Shown piece by piece: positions 1 through 7,808 of a DNA stretch of 64,000 nucleotides. Positions within the stretch are counted from its first letter, which is position 1. Each line of letters starts with the position of its first letter. Position numbers and translations under genes: made by a program. Origin of the DNA: Actinocrispum wychmicini. GTDB taxonomy: Bacteria > Actinomycetota > Actinomycetes > Mycobacteriales > Pseudonocardiaceae. The notes beneath the pieces are model-generated. The model made no database searches and had not been told where the DNA came from. It saw only the letters and a list, made by a program, of their open reading frames with translations. The stretch covers positions 124,001-188,000 of the forward strand of contig NZ_SLWS01000017.1 of NCBI RefSeq assembly GCF_004345645.1, written 5' to 3'.

Positions 1-594
1 CACGTCGTTGGTCACCCGTCCGGCGGCGTCGTGCCTCGCGCCCTCGTACCGCATCAGCCCGGACACCGACTTCTCGTAGTACCGGGACATCTGCATGTCC
101 ACGTTCTCGGAGTTGACCCAGATGTCGACGAAGTCGACGTGCCGCAGGTCGCCGGTGACGATGCCGATCCGGTCCCGGTCGCGCCGGCCGAGGTGGTAGT
201 AGTGGACCCGCACGGCGTCGATGGCGTGCGGTGAGAACTGCTGCCGGAGCCGGTCGAGTTGCCGCTCCAGGTCGGCGATCCGGTCGTCCTTCGCCTTCGT
301 CCACAGCTCGGCGGTGTCCTGTTCGGACAGTTTGCGCTGAACCCGAACGGCGACAAGGAGGATGGCGACCACGAACGCGGCCGCCCCGCCCAGCGAGAAC
401 CCGAGCGTCGACCCGGTGACGGTCGAGTCGGGGAACAGCGAGAAGATCACGATCGTGGTGGTGATGGCCGCGCACAACCAGGCGAACGTGAGCAGGGCGT
501 GCCGCCGCCCCACCATCGACGGGGTCAGCCCCACCAGCAGACAGCCGACGGTGATCCCCAGGAAGACGATCCACGCTGCGGTCACGTCAGTCAC
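1..594 (-). CDS. membrane protein with coiled coil and macro-like domain (3' end beyond window)
   Basis: The visible 198 residues begin at a GTG whose first bases overlap the TGA of the upstream STAND gene (GTGA). Three hydrophobic helices lie at about residues 7-23, 33-53 and 62-82. A charged, coiled-coil-like stretch follows at 86-118, then a soluble domain from about 120. This domain contains GIVTGDL (144-150) and VDIWVNSENVDMQMSR (156-171). The pattern I-x-x-GD followed by a hydrophobic strand and VNxxN resembles macro domains, which bind ADP-ribose and related NAD products. The family call is by motif only and the domain is cut by the window edge. Co-transcription with a SIR2-like and a STAND gene suggests a membrane-anchored sensor or effector responding to NAD-derived nucleotides. 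That role is inference. Confidence 0.6.
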   Translation of the reverse strand, partial: MTDVTAAWIVFLGITVGCLLVGLTPSMVGRRHALLTFAWLCAAITTTIVIFSLFPDSTVTGSTLGFSLGGAAAFVVAILLVAVRVQRKLSEQDTAELWTKAKDDRIADLERQLDRLRQQFSPHAIDAVRVHYYHLGRRDRDRIGIVTGDLRHVDFVDIWVNSENVDMQMSRYYEKSVSGLMRYEGARHDAAGRVTNDV

Positions 595-2633
595 TCCAGT
601 GCGAAGAAGACGAGCCCGCCGACCGCGACCAGCCCGAGCAGGACGCCCTCGTTGAACCCGGCGGTCGGTGCCCAGCCCAGGAGCTGGAAGATCCACGCGG
701 TGCCGACGGCCACGCCCTCCAACACCAGGGTCGGCAGTGGAAAGGTGAGCACCAGCTTTCGAGGATCCCAGTCGTCCGCGAAGGGAATCGCCGTGGCCAG
801 GAGCTTTCCAGCCGCTGACAGGCGGCTGGCCTCGTCCCACAGGGCGAAGTAGAAGGCGACGGCGAGGATCGCCACATGGGCCATGGTGAGGAGATGGTAG
901 GAGATCCCGAGACTGTCGATGGCCGACCGGAAGACCAGCTCGGCGGCGACCAGGGAGCCGACGGCCGGCAGTCCCATGCCCACCAACGTGCCGAGCACGG
1001 TCAGCCATGAGGTCGGGTGCTGGTTCGGCAGTACCACCCGGATGGCGGAGCTGAAGTACGTGGTCGCCGTTTGGAGCCGGCTTCGAACCAGTTCGCTCTC
1101 GTGGTTCAGGGCGGCGTGGATCACTTCTCCGCCGACCACGGTCAGTCTGTGCTCGATGCGTTGATCGGCCTTCGAGCCGCTGGAATACACCGCCTGGCCC
1201 AGTAGTTCGCGGAAGGCCGAACGGAGGACCAGCAGCCGTCGTACCGCCGCCAGAGCCTGGTCAGCCGTGTCTTCGGTCAGATTCTTGTCGAGCAGCCAGA
1301 TCAGCGTGTCGGCCTCGTGGAGGATTTCGTCCGCCAGGTGTGGTACCAGATCGCTTTTCGGCGGTCGGGAGGCGGTCAACGGTCGTGGCTGGCGGGTCAA
1401 CTCCCGTACCGAGTCCTTGATGGAGTTCTTGAACTTCTCCGCCGTTTGGAGCTGGGACGTGCGGTACTCCTCGCGCCAGGCCAGGATGATGTGACCGAGC
1501 AGGTCGTGCAGGAGTTCGAACTCCTCGCGATCCAACCGGATCACCCGCTGCAGAATCGGCGTACCGCTGGCGGTGAGCCTGCCCATCACCCCTCGGATCA
1601 GCCTGGTCAACTCCTCGTGCGGCAGGCGGGCCACCCATGTTCCACCGTCTTCGTCGTACGAGTTCAGGAAGTCCGACCACTGCAGGAGTTCGGTGAGGTC
1701 GTGCACGGTGAGCGCGGTTTTCGCGCCGGTCGGCAGGACGAGGTACCGGGAGACGGCGTAGAAGATCGCGGTCTGCGCCGGTTCCAGGTTGTTGAGGATC
1801 TCCGAGGTGAAGTTCCGCAGGATCTGGCCGGCGCCGCCCAGCTTCTCGTAGGTCCGCATGTCCAGGCGCGGTGGTTTCGACTCGTCGCCGGTGCGCCACA
1901 TCGTGGACCAGATGATCTGGAAGAACCCGGGCTCGAAGCGTTGTTCGCCGGGTTCCTGGCTGCCGGCCGAGCGTTCCTCCAGGTCGTCGATGGTCCGGGT
2001 GACCAGTCGCCGATCGACTTCGATGCTCGCGTCGACCGCGCGCAACGGGCCGTAGACCGCTTCCTCCAGGGCTTCGCGGGACAGCGGCGGGATCCGGTAG
2101 CTGCCGTTGAGCAGCCCGGGAACCCGGCGCATCAACGGTTCCAGGCTCGCCAGGTAGTCCTCGCGGACGCTGATCAACACGCACGCGGCGTCCGTGCCGC
2201 TGTGCACGAGTTTGGCCATGGCCGCGAACAGAGCCTCGGTGGGCGCGCCGGCGTTGATCCGTTCCTCGAACTGGTCGACGATCACGACTGTCCGGCGGTC
2301 GGTCTCCAGCCAGTGCTGTTCCAGCAGCTCAAGGAGTTCCAGTTCGTCCGGCGGTGGCCAGCCGGCCTCGGCCAGGGTCGTCCGGGTGCGGGCGAGGATG
2401 TCGTCGTGCGGGCCGGCGATGGTCACCGGGACGTGCGTGTCGTCGTCCAGCAACATGGGCAGGAGGCCGGCGTTGATCAGCGAGGACTTCCCGGTGCCGC
2501 TGGGCGCGTAGACGATCAGGGTGGGCAGGGTGGCCACCAGGTTCGAGATGATCTGCACCTCCCGGCTCCGGCCGAAGAACAGGTCGGCCTCGGTGGTCCG
2601 GAACGGCCGCAGTCCCACCCACGGGTTCGTCAT
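591..2633 (-). CDS. nSTAND-type P-loop ATPase with C-terminal membrane helices
   Basis: A 680-residue protein. I chose the ATG at 2633 because it overlaps the TGA of the SIR2 gene (ATGA) and begins directly at the nSTAND signature WVGLRPF (5-11). Walker A is PSGTGKSS (44-51), Walker B is VVIVDQFEE (116-124), and an arginine-containing sensor strand lies near VREDYLASL (156-164). A long helical region follows, and the last ~140 residues hold about four hydrophobic segments, ending at VLLGLVAVGGLVFF. STAND ATPases are signal-transducing switches in apoptosis-like and antiphage pathways. This one has no recognisable repeat sensor; its C-terminus is membrane-embedded, suggesting it senses or acts at the membrane. 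It is the middle gene of a tight operon with the SIR2-like gene upstream and the macro-like membrane gene downstream. Confidence 0.85.
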   Translation of the reverse strand: MTNPWVGLRPFRTTEADLFFGRSREVQIISNLVATLPTLIVYAPSGTGKSSLINAGLLPMLLDDDTHVPVTIAGPHDDILARTRTTLAEAGWPPPDELELLELLEQHWLETDRRTVVIVDQFEERINAGAPTEALFAAMAKLVHSGTDAACVLISVREDYLASLEPLMRRVPGLLNGSYRIPPLSREALEEAVYGPLRAVDASIEVDRRLVTRTIDDLEERSAGSQEPGEQRFEPGFFQIIWSTMWRTGDESKPPRLDMRTYEKLGGAGQILRNFTSEILNNLEPAQTAIFYAVSRYLVLPTGAKTALTVHDLTELLQWSDFLNSYDEDGGTWVARLPHEELTRLIRGVMGRLTASGTPILQRVIRLDREEFELLHDLLGHIILAWREEYRTSQLQTAEKFKNSIKDSVRELTRQPRPLTASRPPKSDLVPHLADEILHEADTLIWLLDKNLTEDTADQALAAVRRLLVLRSAFRELLGQAVYSSGSKADQRIEHRLTVVGGEVIHAALNHESELVRSRLQTATTYFSSAIRVVLPNQHPTSWLTVLGTLVGMGLPAVGSLVAAELVFRSAIDSLGISYHLLTMAHVAILAVAFYFALWDEASRLSAAGKLLATAIPFADDWDPRKLVLTFPLPTLVLEGVAVGTAWIFQLLGWAPTAGFNEGVLLGLVAVGGLVFFALE

Positions 2634-3580
2634 GACACCTCCAGGTTCGCGGCCCGCCTGAGGCGCTCGCAGAACTCCGCGAGATCCCCGTTGTGCACGT
2701 TGACGTTCCTGTGCCGCCAGAGATCCACCTCGATCGGGTCCGGGTTCAGCTGCACCGCCCAGTGCCGCCGCTTCTCCCGTCCGGACAAGGCGTTCCGTAA
2801 CGCGAGCACCCGCAGAAAGGCCCGGAAGTTCCAGTCGTACAGCGAATACCCGAGAAACAGGAACCGTCGCATCTTGTATTCCCTGGTGAGCGCGGGCGGT
2901 GGGAAGAACGGCGACACGCTGCCGCCCGAGTTGACGATGAAGTCGACGTAGTCGTCCTCGGTGATGATGACGTTGTCCGGGCCGTCCTGCGCGGGTTCGT
3001 GCACGGAGCCGTGCATCTTGAACAGGAACGTGCATCCCCTGGGGAAGTCGTTCACCGAGAAGTCCCTGCTCTCCATCTGTTGGGACTTGCCGTCCGGCAG
3101 GATCAGTTCGAGGCCGAGCATCTTCTGCTCGTTGTTGTCGGTGGCCCGCATGCCTTGGGTGACCGTGCAGATCGGGCGGTTGGCGGTGTGGAACGCGCGC
3201 TCGATGAACGAGTCGTAGTTGGTGGTGATGATGAAGAGGTTCTGCTGGCGGTTCGGCAGTTCGGCGAGCATGGTGGCGACGTCACTGGGCTGCTGGTCGC
3301 TCTGTTCGACTTCGAAGCGGCGGTACAGGTGTTTGTAAAGGGCCTCGCGGTCGAAGACGGTGTACTCGAAGACCTGCGCCACTTTGGCGAGCTCGTCCGC
3401 GGTGCCCTGCGGATACGCGCCCTCCATCATGCTGACCAGTTCCCGGGCCAACCCCCGGCTGTCCGGCAGCTGGTGGTCGGGCGACGCGCAGCGCACCCGG
3501 GACGCGCCCGCGCCGACGAACGGAACGATTTCCCCGTTGGCGAGCCAGTCGGCAACCCGTGCGAACGGGAACGCGTCCAG
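2630..3580 (-). CDS. SIR2-like (SIR2_2 type) NADase-family protein; start disturbed
   Basis: The conserved reading frame contains the nucleotide-binding motif PFVGAGASR near its N-terminus, then FIITTNYDSFIERAF, LFKMHGSVHE, IITEDDYVDF and FLFLGYSLYDWNF. This is the motif order of bacterial SIR2-like proteins, in which the Asn of TTNYD and the His of KMHGS are the expected catalytic residues for NAD cleavage. The first ATG/GTG/TTG in this frame is GTG at 3496, downstream of the nucleotide-binding motif, so it cannot be the native start. A well-placed Shine-Dalgarno (GAGGGA, 3601-3606) precedes a GTG at 3594 in the neighbouring frame. A one-base shift near 3580 would join that GTG to this frame and give a complete N-terminus. 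The coordinates use the in-frame CTG at 3580 as a conservative limit. The gene is either frameshifted or affected by a sequence error. Confidence 0.75.
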   Translation of the reverse strand: MDAFPFARVADWLANGEIVPFVGAGASRVRCASPDHQLPDSRGLARELVSMMEGAYPQGTADELAKVAQVFEYTVFDREALYKHLYRRFEVEQSDQQPSDVATMLAELPNRQQNLFIITTNYDSFIERAFHTANRPICTVTQGMRATDNNEQKMLGLELILPDGKSQQMESRDFSVNDFPRGCTFLFKMHGSVHEPAQDGPDNVIITEDDYVDFIVNSGGSVSPFFPPPALTREYKMRRFLFLGYSLYDWNFRAFLRVLALRNALSGREKRRHWAVQLNPDPIEVDLWRHRNVNVHNGDLAEFCERLRRAANLEVS

Positions 3581-3594
3581 GCCGAAGGATTCAC

Positions 3595-3905
3595 TGATCG
3601 TCCCTCACCCCTCTCGGGCGCGCTGGGTCGCACCATCGACAGCACCAGTGGTCACGACCGGAAGTTCGTCGGGGGTCTCGACGGCCCAGCTTCCCGCTGG
3701 ACGCACGGCCGAAAAGCCCAAGTACAACCCGGTACGAGGACCTTCCGGCCGCACGCCCAGCGGAAACCTGGATCCGCCGAATACCCCCAGCGAACCTCCG
3801 GTCGCAACCACTAGATGCAGTCGCCCTTCGGAGTTGTCCCGTTAGCGGCGAATCTAAAACGAAATGATTCGCCGCCCGATCGAGATATCGAACTCCTGCT
3901 GATCT
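3595..3905. other. intergenic region upstream of the SIR2 operon
   Basis: About 310 bases with no gene I can support. The half near the SIR2 gene stays GC-rich and open on the minus strand up to a TGA at 3605-3607, but the encoded peptide has no recognisable feature. The part around 3820-3900 is clearly more AT-rich and contains one perfect hairpin, listed separately. The promoter of the SIR2 operon should lie in this interval, but I could not assign convincing -35/-10 boxes. Confidence 0.5.
3845..3875 (-). terminator. hairpin terminator downstream of the amidohydrolase gene
   Basis: A perfect 10-base inverted repeat, GCGGCGAATC and GATTCGCCGC, encloses an 11-base A-rich loop. It lies 30 bases after the stop of the amidohydrolase gene read leftwards. 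There is no long T-run, as is common for actinobacterial terminators. It would insulate the esterase/amidohydrolase operon from the SIR2 operon, which is transcribed in the same direction. Confidence 0.65.
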
Positions 3906-5549
3906 TCACTCGGTTGGCGCAGTTTCGTGCACGACCTCACCGCCGAGCACGGTCATGAGCACTCGAGCGTCGCGGATCTCGTCCACCGGGCACGTCAGGA
4001 TGTCCCGGTCCAGCACGACGAAGTCGGCCAGCTTGCCGGGTTCGAGGGAGCCGATCCGGTCCGCTCGGCCGAGGACGGCGGCGCCGCCGGCGGTGTGCGC
4101 CCGGATGGCCTCCGCGCGGCTGACGGTCTTCGCCGGCGTCAACAGGCTCCGGCCGCTGCGGGCGTCGACGCGCTGAAGGGCCGTCCAGAGCTGGAACAGC
4201 GGATCGGGGTGCGCGCTGTCGCTGGCCAGGGCGACCGGCACGCCGGCGTCGATCCACCAGCGCAGCGGCGTGACGTGTTCCCACAGGTCCCCGGGCAGTC
4301 GCTTGACGTACACCTCCTCGCCCCTGGCGTAGTCCACGCCGGCGCACACCTGGGCGACCATGCCCAGCGCGGCGAGCCTGCCGATCTGGTCCCGCGTGAC
4401 GTGGTGGAAGTGCTGCGCCACCCACTGCCGGCCGGTGAGCGGGGTCTCCCGGTGCACGGCTTCGAGCGCGTCGACGGCGATGGCGCAGCCCTGGTCGCCG
4501 CTGGCCACAATGTTCAGCCGCAGGTCGTGCCGCACGGCCAGGCGGGCGATGTCGGCCAGGTCCGATGTGGACAGTACGGACGAGCCGTTGTCCAGTTCGC
4601 CGAACGGGTTCAGATACGGCTCGCTCATCGCGGCCCGCCCGAAATGGGTCGGGCCGTCCAGGGAGAGGGTCACGCCCGAGACGGTGAGCAGGTCGTCGCC
4701 GGGGACGTCCGGCACGGCCGACATCCAGGCGGCGACGTCCACCCCTGGCCTGCCCACGGGCGCCTCGGTCGTCGCCACGATCCGGCACGCCAGCCGTCCC
4801 TCGTCGCGCAGCGCGAGCAGTTCGTTCGTGAAGGTGTTTCCGTGTCCTTCGTAGATGGTGGTGATACCGAGGGTGATGTTCTCCGCGAGCGCGCGGGCGA
4901 TCGCGTCTCGGGTCGTCTGCTCCGACATGTGCGGCAGCAACGACATCAGCCTGCCGAACAACCTGCTGCGCGCGTTGTAGAAGATCAGGCCGTGGACGAC
5001 ACCGGTGGGTTCGCCGGTCGCGTCGCGAACGATCCGCACCCCGGCGTCGTCAGGCGTGTCGCGGGTGATGTCGAGCAGGGCCAACGCGGCACTGTTCAAC
5101 ACCGACGGGATCGGCCAGTAGGCGGGGGTCGGGATGTAGACCGGGTGGTCCGGCGCTGCCGCGTCCAGGTCGGCGCGGGTGGGCCAGCGTCCCTCGGCCA
5201 GCCCCTTCGGCAGGCCGAAGAAGTCCGGCGGCTCACCGATGGACGAGGTCACGATCCACTCACCGGGCTTGGTTTCGGTTGCGGCCTCCCGGATCCGCTC
5301 GGCGATGGCGGCGATCGAGGTCAAGCCGACCAGCGAGGGGTACGCGGCGTCGGCGATGCCGCGGTACACGGTGTGGGCATGGGCGTCAACGAAGCCGGGG
5401 AGGACTGTTCGCCCGCCGAGGTCGACGACCCTGGCGCCCTGATTTGGCCCGACCGCGGCGATCCTGCCGTCGGCCACGGTGAACGCTTCGGCGATCGAGA
5501 AGTCGTTGTCGACGGTGACGATCTTTCCGTTGGTGTAGAGCGTGCTCAT
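3906..5549 (-). CDS. amidohydrolase family protein (Amidohydro_3, YtcJ-like)
   Basis: A 547-residue metal-dependent hydrolase beginning MSTLYTNGKIVTVD, with the typical small N-terminal beta-sandwich. The metal-binding HAHT motif follows GRTVLPGFVDA at about residues 60-75. The C-terminus returns to the sandwich (GSLEPGKLADFVVLDRD), the hallmark of Amidohydro_3 proteins that act on amides or cyclic amides. There is no signal peptide. The ATG at 5549 is one base after the esterase stop (TGACATG) and has AAAGGA upstream, so the two genes form an operon. The substrate cannot be read from sequence. The pairing with a type B carboxylesterase suggests stepwise hydrolysis of an ester- and amide-containing compound. 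Confidence 0.85.
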   Translation of the reverse strand: MSTLYTNGKIVTVDNDFSIAEAFTVADGRIAAVGPNQGARVVDLGGRTVLPGFVDAHAHTVYRGIADAAYPSLVGLTSIAAIAERIREAATETKPGEWIVTSSIGEPPDFFGLPKGLAEGRWPTRADLDAAAPDHPVYIPTPAYWPIPSVLNSAALALLDITRDTPDDAGVRIVRDATGEPTGVVHGLIFYNARSRLFGRLMSLLPHMSEQTTRDAIARALAENITLGITTIYEGHGNTFTNELLALRDEGRLACRIVATTEAPVGRPGVDVAAWMSAVPDVPGDDLLTVSGVTLSLDGPTHFGRAAMSEPYLNPFGELDNGSSVLSTSDLADIARLAVRHDLRLNIVASGDQGCAIAVDALEAVHRETPLTGRQWVAQHFHHVTRDQIGRLAALGMVAQVCAGVDYARGEEVYVKRLPGDLWEHVTPLRWWIDAGVPVALASDSAHPDPLFQLWTALQRVDARSGRSLLTPAKTVSRAEAIRAHTAGGAAVLGRADRIGSLEPGKLADFVVLDRDILTCPVDEIRDARVLMTVLGGEVVHETAPTE

Positions 5550-5550
5550 G

Positions 5551-6762
5551 TCAATCCTTTGTAGACAGATGTACTGGTTCTTGGTGGGACCAGCCGGGGT
5601 CTCCGGTGCGGACGAAGGCGATCCACCTGGGTTGCACGATGTCGACGAGGGCCCGCAGGGTGGTGGGGGAGGCGTTCGCGAGCATGGGTGCGTCTCGCCA
5701 CGCGTCCAGGTTGCCCAGCACGAACGGGAGTTCGATACAGTGGCAGGCGCCGAACGGACTGCCGGGCGGGCTCCAGTCGAACTGGTACGTCCATGCCGGA
5801 TTCCCGTGCCGGGCAAGCAGTTTGGCCAGCCGGGCCGCGGGTTCGCGGAACAGCGACTCGGTGACCGTGGCGTCGAGGTGGAATGCGCTGGCCTCGTCGC
5901 GGGTGGTGCCGATGAGGACAGGGACGCCGCACGCCCCGGCGGCGGCGATCGGGTCGTCGGCGACTGTGCCCTCCGCGACCAGTTGGAACGCGGGCGTGGG
6001 GCCGAGCTTGGGCGCGTTCCGGCGACTGACTTCCTGTTGCGCGTCAAGCAGTTCCGGCACCGGCAGGTCGCGGAGCCGGTCGCGCTGGACACCCAGCACG
6101 TTGACGAGTTCGCCGACCCTGGCGTCGGCTTCCTCGGCGGTCTGCGGCCATATCCCCGGTGTGCTCTGCAGGATCGCTTGATGGAACAGGCCGCGCGTGC
6201 CGGAAAGCATGGTGACGATGGAGATCGCGCCCGCGGACTGGCCGGCGACGGTGACCGCGGCCGGGTCGCCGCCGAACGCGGCGATGTTGTCCCGCACCCA
6301 ACGCAGGGCCTGGATCTGGTCGCGGACACCGAGGTTGCCCTCGTCCAGGCGCAGGAAGCCGAGCACACCCAGCCGGTAGTTGACGGTGACCACGACGATG
6401 TCACCCCGGCTGGCGAGTTCGGCGCCGTTGTACCAGTCCAACCCGCCCGAGCCGCTGGTGAACCCGCCGCCGTGCAGGAACACCAGCACCGGTTTCGACG
6501 CTCCGCCCGGCGTCCAGACATTCAGGGTGAGGCAGTCCTCGGACTGGTCGAGCGTGCGGTCGCCCATCACGTGCGCCAACCGTGACCGCGGCTGCGGTGC
6601 GGCCGGCCCGACCTGCGTCGCGTCACGGACCCCGGACCACGGCTCAGGCGGCTGGGCCGGGCGGAACCGTTCCGGCGGGGCCGCGTACGGAACGCCGAGA
6701 AACGCCGTGACAGTGCCCTGCCGGAACCCGCTGAGTTGCCCTTCGGTGACTGTCGTGTCCAT
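5551..6762 (-). CDS. type B carboxylesterase
   Basis: A 403-residue alpha/beta hydrolase. It shows the type B signature EDCLTLNVWTP, the oxyanion-hole motif FLHGGGF and the nucleophile elbow GQSAG. I chose the ATG at 6762 (MDTTVTEG) because the protein aligns with the family from its first strand; upstream codons in the same frame lie toward the divergent regulator. Many family members are near 500 residues, so this is a short form. No signal peptide is visible, suggesting a cytoplasmic enzyme. It is the first gene of a two-gene operon with the amidohydrolase and is divergent from an Lrp/AsnC-type regulator that probably controls it. Confidence 0.88.
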   Translation of the reverse strand: MDTTVTEGQLSGFRQGTVTAFLGVPYAAPPERFRPAQPPEPWSGVRDATQVGPAAPQPRSRLAHVMGDRTLDQSEDCLTLNVWTPGGASKPVLVFLHGGGFTSGSGGLDWYNGAELASRGDIVVVTVNYRLGVLGFLRLDEGNLGVRDQIQALRWVRDNIAAFGGDPAAVTVAGQSAGAISIVTMLSGTRGLFHQAILQSTPGIWPQTAEEADARVGELVNVLGVQRDRLRDLPVPELLDAQQEVSRRNAPKLGPTPAFQLVAEGTVADDPIAAAGACGVPVLIGTTRDEASAFHLDATVTESLFREPAARLAKLLARHGNPAWTYQFDWSPPGSPFGACHCIELPFVLGNLDAWRDAPMLANASPTTLRALVDIVQPRWIAFVRTGDPGWSHQEPVHLSTKD

Positions 6763-6827
6763 GGGACGAGCCTGGCAAAGGACACCAGCGCCCGTCGCTT
6801 TCAAGCCGACTTGCTGCGGATTCCGAC

Positions 6828-7808
6828 ATGACTAGACTCGGTCTGGTGGATTCACTCACGTTGGACGACCTTGACGAACAGCTTGTCCATGCGTTGCAGG
6901 TGGACGGCCGGGCCTCGTTCAGCCGGATCGCCGAGGTCCTCGGCGCCTCGGACCGGACCATCGCCCGCCGCTACCACCGGCTGCGGTCAGCGGGCGCGGT
7001 GCGGGTGATCGGCCTGCTGGACAGTCGCCGGGTCGGGCGCGTCGACTGGCTGGTGCGCATCCAATGTGCCCCAGACGCGGCCCTGGCGGTCGCGGCCACC
7101 CTCGCCCACCGCAACGACACATCGTGGGTGAGCCTCACCTCCGGCGGCACCGAGGTCACGTGTGTGACCCACACCCATCACCAGGGCACGCCGTTGCTGC
7201 GGAAACTGCCTCGCGGGCCGCGGATCGTGTCGGTCACCGCGCAGTGCATGCTGCGCGCGGTCGCCGGAACATCCGGCTGGCACGGTCGCACAGCGGCGCT
7301 CACTCCCGACCAGATCGACCAGTTGAGCCCGGTCACCTGCGCATCCGGCGCGCCGGTCGACCTCACCGACGCGGACCGCCGACTGGTCGCGGAACTGGCC
7401 AAGGACGGCCGCACCAGCTACCCCGACCTGGCCGCCGCCACCGGAATCCCCGAATCGACCGCCCGCCGCCGACTGGCGGAGCTGCGCCACGACGGCGTCC
7501 TGTACTTCGACGTCGACGTCGACTCCCTGCTCTTCGGCTACACCACCGAAGCCGCCCTCTGGCTGACCGTCGCCCCCACGGAACTCACCGCCGTCGCCAC
7601 CGACCTCGCCCGCCACCCCCAGGTCGCGTTCGCCGCCGCCGTCACCGGCCCCACCAACATGTTCGCCTTCGTGGTGTGCCGCGACCCTGACGCCCTCTAC
7701 GACTACCTGGCCACCCAGGTCGGCGCGCTGCGCGGCGTACTGCAGGTGGAAACGGCCCCCATCATGCGCAGCGCCAAGCGCTCCGGCGCCCTGATGATCC
7801 GCAACTAA
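6828..7808 (+). CDS. Lrp/AsnC family transcriptional regulator with tandem HTH
   Basis: A 326-residue protein with two AsnC-type units. The first winged HTH is at about residues 10-65 (LDEQLVHALQVDGRASFSRI), followed by a ligand-like region. A second HTH appears near residues 180-235 (DRRLVAELAKDGRTSYPDL), followed by a second RAM-like domain. Single-unit Lrp proteins are ~150 residues, so this is the duplicated actinobacterial form. The start is uncertain: ATG at 6828, or GTG at 6846, which begins immediately before the conserved region. It faces the esterase/amidohydrolase operon across 65 bases and is its likely regulator. Its stop codon overlaps the stop codon of the convergent hydrolase gene. 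Confidence 0.88.
   Translation: MTRLGLVDSLTLDDLDEQLVHALQVDGRASFSRIAEVLGASDRTIARRYHRLRSAGAVRVIGLLDSRRVGRVDWLVRIQCAPDAALAVAATLAHRNDTSWVSLTSGGTEVTCVTHTHHQGTPLLRKLPRGPRIVSVTAQCMLRAVAGTSGWHGRTAALTPDQIDQLSPVTCASGAPVDLTDADRRLVAELAKDGRTSYPDLAAATGIPESTARRRLAELRHDGVLYFDVDVDSLLFGYTTEAALWLTVAPTELTAVATDLARHPQVAFAAAVTGPTNMFAFVVCRDPDALYDYLATQVGALRGVLQVETAPIMRSAKRSGALMIRN

Noticed and set aside
3605..3811. A possible read-through of the TGA at 3605 joining an upstream 67-codon frame to the SIR2 gene
   Set aside because: The upstream peptide has no domain, and no read-through context is evident. A one-base shift to GTG 3594 explains the N-terminus better.
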